Assembly: GCA_964638245.1 (NCBI GenBank)
Contig: CAZWZG010000039.1
Span: forward strand, 1 to 21,961
Length of the DNA stretch: 21,961 nt
Reading direction: 5' to 3'
Source of the DNA: CAZWZG01 sp964638245
Lineage (GTDB): Bacteria; Pseudomonadota; Alphaproteobacteria; Rhodobacterales; Rhodobacteraceae
Below, one piece after another: positions 8,516 to 16,344 of this stretch (position 1 is its first letter; each line of letters opens with the position of its first letter). Position numbers and translations under genes: made by a program. The notes beneath the pieces are model-generated. The model was not told the origin of the DNA and ran no database searches. It saw only the letters and a program-made list of their open reading frames with translations.

Positions 8516-9862
8516 ATGAAACTCAAGACCACAGCCCGCCTGCTTGCAGGCACGGCCCTTGCCCTGACGATGGTCAGCGCAGCACAGGCCGAAATTCGGG
8601 TCTGGACCACTGAAAACCAACCCGAGCGCCTAGAACGGCAGCAAACGATGGCGGCCGAATTCACCGCTCAGACCGGTATCGAAGTCGAGATGATTCCGGT
8701 CGAAGAAAGCGATCTTGGCACGCGCGCAACGGCTGCCTTCGCTGCAGGCGACTTGCCCGACGTCATCTACTTCCCGCTATCGTATGCCCTCCCATGGGTC
8801 GAAGCCGGCATCCTTGACGACGAGGCCGCGATGGAGGTCTTTGAAGAGCTTGGCGCAGATACGTTTGCCCCTGGCCCGGTTGCCATGGCATCGACGCCAA
8901 ACGGCATCGCCGGTGTTCCGGTTGATGGCTGGACCCAAATGGTCGTTTACCGCAAGGACCTCTTTGATGCCGCTGGCCTCGAAGCGCCGACCAACTATGC
9001 CAACGTCCTGGCTGCTGTGGAAGCGCTCCACAACCCGCCAGAAATGTTCGGTTTTGTGGCCGCAACCAAAGTCGACGAAGGCTACATGAGCCAGATGCTG
9101 GAGCATGTCCTTCTCGCCAACGGCGCATCGCCGGTGGACGGATCGGGCTTCTCGGGCTTCGACGAAGCTGCAACGATCGAAGCGTTGGACTTCTACAAGG
9201 CCATCGCCAAAGCATCGCCTCCGGGCGAGCTTTACTGGGATCAGTCGCGTTCGGTCTACTTTGCTGGACAGGCCGCAATGATCATCTGGTCGCCCTTCAT
9301 CATGGACGAACTGGCCGGTCTGCGCGACAGCGCTCCACCAACCATCAATGACGATCCAACGACCCGTGATCTGGCCGCTGCTACCGGCTTCATCACGAAC
9401 TTTGCTGGTCCGTCGAACCCCGATGGTGCTGCTTGGGCTGATAGCCGTTACTTCGGCATCACCGCAGATGCCGACACCGATGATGCGGCCGAGTTCGTGG
9501 CCTACGCCGTGAACGAGGGCTACACCCAAACGCTTGCCATCGCACCAGAAGGCAAGTTCCCGATCCGTCGCGGCACCGCCGACAACCCAAGCGCGTTCAC
9601 TGAAGCATGGGCTGGTCTGGACGTTGGCGTCGACCGCAAGGCACCGCTGGGCGACCTCTATGACGCAGCTGTCATCGAGAACATCGTCTCGGGTCTGGAC
9701 GTGGGCAAGCGCTGGGGCGTGGCTGAAGGTCAGCTCGCGCTGGCCTCCAAGATCATCAACTCTCAGGTGATCAACCGCGTTGTGCGCGAATACATCGACG
9801 ACGAAATCACGGCCGCCGAGGCCGTGGCCAAGATGAACGCCGAGCTCGCCGAGCTCGACTAA
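8516..9862 (+). CDS. ABC transporter periplasmic solute-binding protein (family 1, CUT1 type)
   Basis: 448 residues. A clear Sec signal peptide is present: basic start MKLKTTAR, hydrophobic core, and an AQA-E cleavage site after residue 25. The mature part is an extracellular solute-binding protein of family 1 (maltose/alpha-glucoside type), including a GIAGVPVDGWTQMVVYRKDL segment typical of the hinge. It would bind a sugar or glycoside in the periplasm and deliver it to the two permeases. A strong ribosome-binding site GGGAGGA is at 8500-8506. A stable hairpin follows the stop. The ligand cannot be read from sequence; the GH63 enzyme in the same operon suggests a glycosylglycerate. Confidence 0.93.
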   Translation: MKLKTTARLLAGTALALTMVSAAQAEIRVWTTENQPERLERQQTMAAEFTAQTGIEVEMIPVEESDLGTRATAAFAAGDLPDVIYFPLSYALPWVEAGILDDEAAMEVFEELGADTFAPGPVAMASTPNGIAGVPVDGWTQMVVYRKDLFDAAGLEAPTNYANVLAAVEALHNPPEMFGFVAATKVDEGYMSQMLEHVLLANGASPVDGSGFSGFDEAATIEALDFYKAIAKASPPGELYWDQSRSVYFAGQAAMIIWSPFIMDELAGLRDSAPPTINDDPTTRDLAAATGFITNFAGPSNPDGAAWADSRYFGITADADTDDAAEFVAYAVNEGYTQTLAIAPEGKFPIRRGTADNPSAFTEAWAGLDVGVDRKAPLGDLYDAAVIENIVSGLDVGKRWGVAEGQLALASKIINSQVINRVVREYIDDEITAAEAVAKMNAELAELD

Positions 9863-9870
9863 GTCGACCC

Positions 9871-9899
9871 CGGGCGGCGGCGCAATCTGTCGCCGCCCG
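9871..9899 (+). terminator. Stable intercistronic hairpin after the binding-protein gene
   Basis: An 11-pair GC-rich stem (9871-9881 with 9889-9899, one G-T pair) and a 7-nt loop lie 8 bp after the binding-protein stop and 32 bp before the permease start. There is no T-run, so read-through is expected. Such hairpins commonly protect the binding-protein mRNA 3' end or attenuate the permease genes, giving more binding protein than membrane subunits. Confidence 0.7.
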
Positions 9900-9931
9900 A
9901 CACCCAGAAAATTTACCGGGAGGACTCTGCG

Positions 9932-11170
9932 ATGAGTACGCCTCAACCGCCAACGGGTACGGGCCCTCTGGCGCGCCGTGAAGCACGCCTTGCCTGGGGG
10001 TTATTGTTCCCCACGATTGCCAGTGTCTCTATCGTTGTGATCCTGCCGCTCCTTGCGATTTTCTGGATCAGTTTCAAACCGATTGGCCTCGAAGACCTGC
10101 GCCCGCCGACCCCTGTGGTCCGCGAAAGTCTGCGCGGCGATCCAGGTGAGTACGAGGTGCGCTATCGCATCCGGAACTCCAGCCAAGAAGAGCCGATCCT
10201 CGGCGTCGAACTGACCGACAGCTTTCCGTCAGACGTGACCGTTCGTGGCACGGCGCCCGACCTTTGCGAGATCAATGGCGGCAACATCCTCTGCCGCATC
10301 GGCGATCTTGAACCGGGCCAGCGTCTTGATATCGAAATCCCGATCGACGTTGGCGGTCTTGACGAAGACGCCGCCGAAGAGGCCATCGAAGGCGGCGAGC
10401 CGACCATGGTCGGACAGGCCAATAACATCCTGACGAACTCCACCTTCACGCTCGACAACTTCACACGCATTTTCGATGGCGACGAATTCCTCGAAGTGCT
10501 CTGGGCCACGACGTTCTACACCGTCGTCGGCACCATCGGCGCGCTTCTCGCTGGTCTTTTCGCGGCACTGCTCCTGAACAAGGAATTCAGAGGGCAGGGG
10601 ATCCTGAGGGGACTGTTCCTCTTCCCCTACGTGGCCCCCGTCATTGCCGTGGCCTTCACATGGATCATCCTTTTTGATCCCTTCTCAGGCTCCGTCAACG
10701 CGCTCCTTGTGCAGATGGGCGTCACCGATAGCCCCATCAACTTCTTCGGCGAACGACCCCTGGCTCTGATCATGGTCACCGTGTTCGAGATCTGGCGCTA
10801 CTTCCCGCTCTCGTTCCTCTTCATCCTTGCCCGGATGCAGTCGATCGACACGGATATGTACGAAGCCGCCGATATGGACGGGGCATCGCCCTTCCAACAG
10901 TTTTGGTTCCTGAGCCTGCCGCAGCTTCTCGGTATCCTTTCGGTCCTGTTCCTGCTTCGCTTCATCTGGACCTTTAACAAGTTTGACGACATCTTCCTGC
11001 TGACAGGCGGTAACGCCGGCACCCGAACTCTGACCGTGAACGTTTATGAACAGGCCTTCGCCGTCTCGAACATCGGGGCCGGGGCCGCGGTGGCCGTGGT
11101 GATTTTCTGCGTCCTCCTCGCCTTCAGCTTCTTCTTCTTCCGCTACATCTCTCAGGAGGAGGGCCTATGA
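9932..11170 (+). CDS. ABC sugar permease (MalF-type) with DUF11-like periplasmic insert
   Basis: 412 residues, longer than the usual MalF-type permease of about 290-330. TM1 is about 22-48. Residues about 70-142 form a predicted periplasmic domain resembling a DUF11/Ig-like repeat: a YRIRNSSQEEP strand, then ELTDSFPSDVTV, two cysteines (C112, C121) flanking EINGGNIL, and IGDLEPGQ. The remaining TM helices start near 188, 225, 275, 333 and 383. The EAA coupling loop is at 309-331 (YEAADMDGASPF...LP), which contacts the ATPase. It forms a heteropair with the next gene; the stop overlaps that start by 4 bp. The insert occupies the position of the MalF P2 loop, which contacts the binding protein in the maltose system. 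Confidence 0.92.
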   Translation: MSTPQPPTGTGPLARREARLAWGLLFPTIASVSIVVILPLLAIFWISFKPIGLEDLRPPTPVVRESLRGDPGEYEVRYRIRNSSQEEPILGVELTDSFPSDVTVRGTAPDLCEINGGNILCRIGDLEPGQRLDIEIPIDVGGLDEDAAEEAIEGGEPTMVGQANNILTNSTFTLDNFTRIFDGDEFLEVLWATTFYTVVGTIGALLAGLFAALLLNKEFRGQGILRGLFLFPYVAPVIAVAFTWIILFDPFSGSVNALLVQMGVTDSPINFFGERPLALIMVTVFEIWRYFPLSFLFILARMQSIDTDMYEAADMDGASPFQQFWFLSLPQLLGILSVLFLLRFIWTFNKFDDIFLLTGGNAGTRTLTVNVYEQAFAVSNIGAGAAVAVVIFCVLLAFSFFFFRYISQEEGL

Positions 11171-12393
11171 AACCGCTCTGGTATGGATACGTCACCGGGC
11201 CCCTTATCGGTGCTCTCTGGACTCTCACAATGGCCATCACGGTCGCAGTCCTGGTGTCTTTCGCCAGTGGCGCGGCGGTTGTGCCGGTGGTCCTTTCCTC
11301 TTTGATCTTCGGAGCCTGGCTTGGCTTTGTCTGGTTGGAAGACGGCGAACGCTCAAGGCAGTCGCGCATTATCGTCAGTGCGATCCTCGGCATCCTCCCC
11401 GTCGCCGCCTTCCTCCTCTTCGGACCGGCATTGGTCACCTCTGGGCTGAACCTCTTCTGGACAGTCATCGCCTGGGCGCTCTTCGTTGTCTTCAGCGCCT
11501 ATCCGATCGAGATCATGTTGCGCGGCCTGCCGTACGGTCCGACCGGACGGCATCCGTTCGAGGAAAGCGTCATCCGCTTCATGACGGCCTTTGGCTACGT
11601 CTTCTTCACCGCCATGGTCCTGATCCCGTTCTACGTGATGGTCATGACCAGCCTGAAGAACCAGCAGCAATTGCTGGCCAACCCGCTGGACTTCACGATT
11701 GATATCTCGCGCGGCACGGACCTCTTCCGGTCCTACGTCGAGCTTTTCCGGGACTTCAACTTCGGCGACTATCTTCTGACGTCGTTCATCGTGTCGGTCC
11801 TGACGGTGTTCATCACGCTGGCATTCAGCGTGCCGGGCGCCTATGCGGTCGCGCGACTCCGGTTCAAAGGACGGGCGGCCTTCTCGCGTTCGATCCTCTT
11901 GATCTACATGGTCCCGATGATCGTTCTCGCGCTGCCGATCTACATCGCCTTCTCGGTGACGGGCTTGCGCAACACTATCATCGGCATCCTGATGATCTAT
12001 CCGGTGACGACGATCCCCGTGGCGCTTTACATGCTGCAGGGCTACTTCCGCGGCCTGCCCGCAGAAGTAGAAGAAGCCGGTCTGATGGACGGGCTCAGCC
12101 GGTTGGCCGTGATCTGGAAGATCACACTGCCGCTGTCGCTCCCGGCCATGGCATCGGTCTCGCTCTACGTCTTCATGATCGCATGGAACGAGTTCCTTCT
12201 GGCCTTCATGCTCTTGGATGATCCATCCAAGTTCACGCTGACGCGCGGCATCGCATCGCTGAACTCGTCCGAAGTGCCTCGACAGCACCTCATGGCCGGT
12301 TCCGTGGTCGCCACGCTTCCGATCATGATCATCTTCCTTGGTCTTGAGAAGTTTATGACCAAAGGCCTCACAGCAGGTTCGGTGAAAGGATGA
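11167..12393 (+). CDS. ABC sugar permease (MalG-type) with extra N-terminal membrane region
   Basis: 408 residues, whereas MalG-type permeases are usually about 270-300. The canonical six-helix part starts near residue 138 (FMTAFGYVFFTAMVLIPFYV). Its EAA loop is at 301-322 (VEEAGLMDG...ITLP). Before it lies an extension of about 130 residues with hydrophobic segments near 11-33, 36-56, 68-89 and 96-115, suggesting up to four additional helices. The ribosome-binding site CAGGAGGAGG sits within the end of the previous permease gene, and the genes overlap by 4 bp at each side (ATGA at 11167-11170 and 12390-12393). The role of the extension is unknown. Confidence 0.9.
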   Translation: MKPLWYGYVTGPLIGALWTLTMAITVAVLVSFASGAAVVPVVLSSLIFGAWLGFVWLEDGERSRQSRIIVSAILGILPVAAFLLFGPALVTSGLNLFWTVIAWALFVVFSAYPIEIMLRGLPYGPTGRHPFEESVIRFMTAFGYVFFTAMVLIPFYVMVMTSLKNQQQLLANPLDFTIDISRGTDLFRSYVELFRDFNFGDYLLTSFIVSVLTVFITLAFSVPGAYAVARLRFKGRAAFSRSILLIYMVPMIVLALPIYIAFSVTGLRNTIIGILMIYPVTTIPVALYMLQGYFRGLPAEVEEAGLMDGLSRLAVIWKITLPLSLPAMASVSLYVFMIAWNEFLLAFMLLDDPSKFTLTRGIASLNSSEVPRQHLMAGSVVATLPIMIIFLGLEKFMTKGLTAGSVKG

Positions 12394-13661
12394 GCCTTAT
12401 GACACCGATCAAAGAACTCGACGAACAGGCCCGCGCGATCCTGAAAGGGAACGACCGGGGCGGCTATACGATCCCGACCAACGGGCTCTATCCCTACCAA
12501 TGGAACTGGGACAGCGCCTTTACCGCCTGGGGCATCGCCAGCTATGACCTCGACCGCGCCTGGGAAGAGCTTCACACGCTCATGTCGGGGCAATGGGAAG
12601 ACGGCATGGTGCCCCATATCCTCTTCCACAAGGACGATCCGGGCTACTATCCCGGGCCGGACGTGTGGAGCGGGGTCGGCCCGATCAAGTCCTCTGGCAT
12701 CAGCCAGCCCGCCGTCGCCGCAACGTTCATGCGCACAATCTGGGAACAGGACAAGGCAGCGGGAGAGGCGCATGTAAAAGCGCTTTATCCCAAGCTTCTG
12801 GCCTGGCACAGCTGGTGGGTGAACTGGCGTACCGATCAGGGCGCGGTCTTCACGACACACCCTTGGGAAAGCGGACGCGATAACGCGCCCGACTGGGACG
12901 AGGCGATGGCCGCCATCGACCCGGTTGGCGTTGGCGAATACACCCGTCGCGATACGGGCCACGTCAACCCGTCCATGCGCCCCACCAAGGAGGACTACGA
13001 CCGCTTCATCTGGCTCGTCCAGCGCGGTCGACGCCTTGACTGGGACGCGGCAAGGCTCTCGGAAGAGGCGCCGTTCCGCGTCGCCGACCCGACGCTGACC
13101 TTCATACTTCTGCGCGCCTGCCGGGACCTCAAGTTCCTCGGCGAAGCCATCGGGGAGGCCACAGGCGAGATCGACGACCTGATCGCAACGCTGGAAGCCG
13201 GGGCCGCCTCGCTCTTCAACGAGGCCGAGGGCTACTACGACGCCCGCAACGTGCGTACGGGCAACTTCGCCAATGCGCTCACAAACGCGTCCTACCTCAA
13301 CTGGTACGCCGGTCTTGAGAACGACAAGATGCTCGCCAATCTCGAGCGGTCCTTCGAGACCCACAAGTATCCGGTGCCGAGCCTCGACGTCTCCGACAAG
13401 CGGTTCAATTCGCTTCGTTACTGGCGCGGGCCGACATGGGGGATGATGAATGCGCTAATTGCGTGGGGCCTTGCGGACATGGGCCATACCGAGCACGCCG
13501 AACGGCTTCGGTCGCAAACCGCGGACCTCATCGCCGAGCACGGCTTCGTTGAATACTATGATCCCATGGATGGCAGCCCCGCTGGTGGCGGTGCGTTTTC
13601 GTGGACAGCAGCAATCTGGCTGAGATGGGCAAGCCCCACAGCCACGAAAGGGGGTGCATGA
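12390..13661 (+). CDS. GH63/MGH1-like glycoside hydrolase, probable glucosyl- or mannosylglycerate hydrolase
   Basis: 423 residues, an (alpha/alpha)6 six-hairpin glycosidase. Conserved pieces are QWNWDSAFTAWG (37-48), SGQWEDGMVPHILFH (66-80), YYPGPDVW (87-93), HPWESGRDNAPDWDEA (157-172), RYWRGPTWGMMNALI (343-357) and FVEYYDP plus FSWTAAIW (386-410). This pattern is what I know from GH63 mannosylglycerate and glucosylglycerate hydrolases. D164 or D168 and E388 are candidate catalytic acids. No signal peptide is visible, so the glycoside is cleaved in the cytoplasm after import. The start overlaps the permease stop by 4 bp; ATG 12399 is an alternative, better spaced from GAAAGG at 12384-12389. 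Other GH63 alpha-glucosidase activities or GH37 trehalase-like activity are possible. Confidence 0.82.
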   Translation: MSLMTPIKELDEQARAILKGNDRGGYTIPTNGLYPYQWNWDSAFTAWGIASYDLDRAWEELHTLMSGQWEDGMVPHILFHKDDPGYYPGPDVWSGVGPIKSSGISQPAVAATFMRTIWEQDKAAGEAHVKALYPKLLAWHSWWVNWRTDQGAVFTTHPWESGRDNAPDWDEAMAAIDPVGVGEYTRRDTGHVNPSMRPTKEDYDRFIWLVQRGRRLDWDAARLSEEAPFRVADPTLTFILLRACRDLKFLGEAIGEATGEIDDLIATLEAGAASLFNEAEGYYDARNVRTGNFANALTNASYLNWYAGLENDKMLANLERSFETHKYPVPSLDVSDKRFNSLRYWRGPTWGMMNALIAWGLADMGHTEHAERLRSQTADLIAEHGFVEYYDPMDGSPAGGGAFSWTAAIWLRWASPTATKGGA

Positions 13662-14707
13662 TGGGTGCCATCAAGCTTGATAAAGTCGAGAAATGGTTCG
13701 GCGAAGTACAGGTGATCAAAGGTGTCGACCTCGACATCGAGGACGGTGAGTTCGTGGTCTTCGTGGGCCCGTCGGGCTGCGGGAAATCGACCCTGCTCCG
13801 GATGATCGGCGGTCTGGAAGAAATCAGCCGCGGGGCGCTTTTGATCGACGACAAGGATGTCACCTCGGACCCGCCTGCCAAGCGTGGCCTGACCATGGTG
13901 TTCCAGTCCTACGCGCTCTATCCGCATATGTCGGTGCGTGACAACATGGGCTTTTCGCTAAAGACCGCTGGCGCTCCCAAGGCCGAGATCGAAGAGAAGG
14001 TGAACGCCGCGTCGGCTAAGCTGAAGCTTGACGATTACCTCGACCGTCGCCCGAAGGCGCTTTCGGGCGGACAGCGTCAGCGTGTGGCCATCGGCCGTTC
14101 GATCGTCCGCGACCCCACCGCGTTCCTCTTTGACGAACCCTTGTCGAACCTCGACGCCGCGCTGCGCGTGGAGATGCGTTACGAGATCGCCAAGCTGCAC
14201 CAGTCGCTCAAGGCCACGATGATCTACGTCACCCACGACCAGGTCGAAGCCATGACCTTGGCCGACCGGATCGTGGTGCTGGAATTCGGCACGATCGCCC
14301 AGATCGGCACGCCGCGAGAACTGTACGAACGCCCCGCGAACCTCTTCGTGGCGCAGTTCATTGGCTCGCCCAAGATGAACGTCATGCCCTGCTCGACGGC
14401 AAATGGTCAGTTCACCATGGCCGGTGGCCGTGGTGCGGCGTTCGCGGGCGATCGTGCTGCGGTCAAGGTCGGTATCCGGCCCGAGCACATCACCATCGGT
14501 GAAGCCGGGACCGGGCAATGCGACGCGACCATCGACGTGCTGGAATACCTTGGAGCGGACACGTTCGTGATCGTGGATGTCGCCGGGGAACAGGTGACAA
14601 TCCGGACCGATGGCTCACGCGGCTTTGAGCCGGGAAGCACTGTTGGCCTGACATTCTCGGCGCCGGATACGCACTTCTTCGATGCCGACGGGCTGGCGAT
14701 CAGATAA
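13658..14707 (+). CDS. ABC transporter ATP-binding protein (MalK/UgpC family)
   Basis: 349 residues. Walker A GPSGCGKST is at 37-45, the Q-loop Q83, the signature LSGGQ at 135-139, Walker B FLFDE at 156-160 and the switch histidine H193. The C-terminal part (about 235-349) is the TOBE-type regulatory domain of the MalK family, including IGSPKMNV and GIRPEHI. It powers the transporter formed by the preceding permeases. I chose ATG 13658, which overlaps the hydrolase stop (ATGA, 13658-13661) and has AAGGGGG just upstream; ATG 13661 is an equal alternative. An open frame extends upstream inside the hydrolase gene but has no homologous sequence. A strong hairpin follows. Confidence 0.95.
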   Translation: MMGAIKLDKVEKWFGEVQVIKGVDLDIEDGEFVVFVGPSGCGKSTLLRMIGGLEEISRGALLIDDKDVTSDPPAKRGLTMVFQSYALYPHMSVRDNMGFSLKTAGAPKAEIEEKVNAASAKLKLDDYLDRRPKALSGGQRQRVAIGRSIVRDPTAFLFDEPLSNLDAALRVEMRYEIAKLHQSLKATMIYVTHDQVEAMTLADRIVVLEFGTIAQIGTPRELYERPANLFVAQFIGSPKMNVMPCSTANGQFTMAGGRGAAFAGDRAAVKVGIRPEHITIGEAGTGQCDATIDVLEYLGADTFVIVDVAGEQVTIRTDGSRGFEPGSTVGLTFSAPDTHFFDADGLAIR

Positions 14708-14710
14708 GGC

Positions 14711-14808
14711 GGCTGGGGGCTCTGCCCCGTTCGGGGTCCCCAAAAGGTCCAATGGACCTTTTGGGTCGGCCCCTCACCCCCAGAAGTATTTCTGGACCGA
14801 TGGAGGAG
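14711..14808. repeat. GC-rich dispersed intergenic repeat, copy A, with terminator-like hairpins
   Basis: The core GGGGCTCTGCCCC and the tail CCCCCAGAAGTATTT...GATGGAGGAG match a second element at 16275-16337; 23 of the last 32 positions are identical. Copy A also has an extra hairpin: a perfect 12-bp stem CCCAAAAGGTCC / GGACCTTTTGGG (14739-14750, 14754-14765) with a 3-nt loop. There is also a small CCAGAA-GTAT-TTCTGG stem (14780-14795). It follows the ATPase gene and probably ends the ABC operon. Elements of this type recur between genes in Rhodobacteraceae, as far as I recall. Confidence 0.75.
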
Positions 14809-14864
14809 TTGTAGCTTGCTCGGGCAGGGCCTAGGTATTGGGTCCAACTTGCTCCGGAGATCCC

Positions 14865-16271
14865 ATGGCAGACGCAGATATCGGCCTCATCGGCCTTGGC
14901 ACAATGGGTGCCGCGCTTTCGCTCAATATCGCTGAGAAGGGCTTTCGGATCGCGGTCTATAACCGCACCGCGTCGCGCACCGAGGCGTTGATGGAAAAGG
15001 CGGGCGATCTTGCCGGGAACATGGTTGCGACCACCAGCCTTGAAGACCTGATCGCCGCGATCAAGCCGCCCCGCGCCATCATCCTTATGGTCCCCGCAGG
15101 GGAAATCGTCGACCTGCAGATCGAAGCGCTGCGCCCGCTTTTGGATGATGACGACATGATCATCGACGCGGGCAACGCCAATTTCCACGACACCAACCGG
15201 CGCGCCGCAGAGGCGGTCGAGGCTGGCGTGCCTTACCTTGGCATTGGGGTCTCGGGCGGCGAAGAAGGTGCGCGCCATGGCCCGTCGATCATGGGGGGCG
15301 GCGACAAGGCGGCCTGGGACCGGGTCGCGTCGATCCTGACCGCGATTGCCGCGAAATATGAGGGTGAGGCGTGTGCGACGCTGATGGGCGAGACCGGCTC
15401 GGGCCATTTCGTCAAGACCGTGCACAACGGCATCGAATACGCCGACATGCAGATGATCGCCGAGGTCTATGGCTATCTTCGCGATGGGGTGGGGCGGTCA
15501 GCAGGCGACATTGGTGCAATGTTTGATCGCTGGAATGAAGGCCCGCTCAAAAGCTACCTTGTTGAGATCACAGGAAAGATCGGCGGGTATAACGACCCCG
15601 AAACCGGCAAGCCGATGCTCGACGTCATCCTCGACAAGGCCGGTCAAAAGGGAACGGGCCGCTGGACCGTTATCGAAGCCCAGCAGGTCGGCGCGCCGAT
15701 CCCTGTGATCGACGCCGCTGTGGCCGCACGCAACATGTCGGCTTTCATCGAAACGCGAAAAGCAGGCGAGGATCGGTTTGGTGCCGCGCCGATTGCCGAT
15801 GACGACGCGCTAGACGATGCCACGCTTGAAGGCGCGCTGATTGCCGGAAAGATCATGTGCTATGCCCAAGGCTTTGACCTTTTGGGCCGCGCTGGGGCGA
15901 CCTATGACTGGTCCTTGCCGATGCCCGAGGTTGCCAAGGTGTGGCGCGAAGGCTGTATCATCCGTTCGGAGATGTTGAACGATATGGCAACGGCCCTGGG
16001 CGAGGAGCCCGAGCGTAACCTGATGCTGGCACCCTATTTCGCCGACCTGCTCGAAACCCACGCGCCATCGCTCCGCCTGTTCGTTGCACGCGCGATGGCC
16101 CATGGGATTGCTGTGCCTGCCCTGTCAGCGGCGCTGGGGTATTTCGACACGATGCGCACCGCGCGTGGGACCGCGAACATGATCCAGGCGCAGCGGGATT
16201 TCTTCGGCGCGCATGGCTTCGTCCGGCTGGACACGGGCGAAGAGGATCAGCACGGGCCTTGGGGAGGCTGA
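14865..16271 (+). CDS. gnd: 6-phosphogluconate dehydrogenase, decarboxylating
   Basis: 468 residues, the same length as E. coli Gnd. It oxidises 6-phosphogluconate to ribulose-5-phosphate and CO2 with NADP. The Rossmann motif GLIGLGTMGAAL is at 7-18, GVSGGEEGARHGPSIM at 128-143, and the catalytic lysine and glutamate are K184 and E191 in GHFVKTVHNGIEYADMQ. The C-terminal all-helical dimerisation domain ends normally. I chose ATG 14865 with CCGGAG just upstream. It lies 157 bp after the ABC operon behind a strong hairpin, so it probably has its own promoter. Functionally it could process glucose released by the upstream hydrolase, but it may simply be the housekeeping copy. Confidence 0.96.
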   Translation: MADADIGLIGLGTMGAALSLNIAEKGFRIAVYNRTASRTEALMEKAGDLAGNMVATTSLEDLIAAIKPPRAIILMVPAGEIVDLQIEALRPLLDDDDMIIDAGNANFHDTNRRAAEAVEAGVPYLGIGVSGGEEGARHGPSIMGGGDKAAWDRVASILTAIAAKYEGEACATLMGETGSGHFVKTVHNGIEYADMQMIAEVYGYLRDGVGRSAGDIGAMFDRWNEGPLKSYLVEITGKIGGYNDPETGKPMLDVILDKAGQKGTGRWTVIEAQQVGAPIPVIDAAVAARNMSAFIETRKAGEDRFGAAPIADDDALDDATLEGALIAGKIMCYAQGFDLLGRAGATYDWSLPMPEVAKVWREGCIIRSEMLNDMATALGEEPERNLMLAPYFADLLETHAPSLRLFVARAMAHGIAVPALSAALGYFDTMRTARGTANMIQAQRDFFGAHGFVRLDTGEEDQHGPWGG

Positions 16272-16274
16272 GGG

Positions 16275-16337
16275 CAGAGGGGGCTCTGCCCCCGTCGCTG
16301 CGCGACCCCCCGGGATATTTTGGGCCAGATGAAGGAG
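16275..16337. repeat. GC-rich dispersed intergenic repeat, copy B, probable gnd terminator
   Basis: Two adjacent hairpins, GGGGGC-TCT-GCCCCC (16279-16293) and GTCGC-TGC-GCGAC (16294-16306), are followed by CCCCCGGGATATTTTGGG and CCAGATGAAGGAG. This is the same layout as copy A after the ABC operon, without the extra 12-bp hairpin. It fills the gap between convergent gnd and the carnitine dehydrogenase gene and likely terminates gnd. Confidence 0.75.
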
Positions 16338-16344
16338 CCGAGCC

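Noticed and set aside
8777..9946. Open frame on the - strand opposite the binding-protein gene
   Set aside because: Overlaps a gene with a signal peptide and solute-binding family sequence. The product has no domain and looks like a codon-bias shadow.
12165..13364. Open frame on the - strand opposite the second permease and the GH63 gene
   Set aside because: Runs across two real, overlapping genes on the other strand and shows no conserved motif.
14711..14808. Transfer RNA or small structured RNA gene in the gap before gnd
   Set aside because: The stems match a dispersed repeat found again after gnd and there is no tRNA-like cloverleaf. Treated as repeat and terminator.
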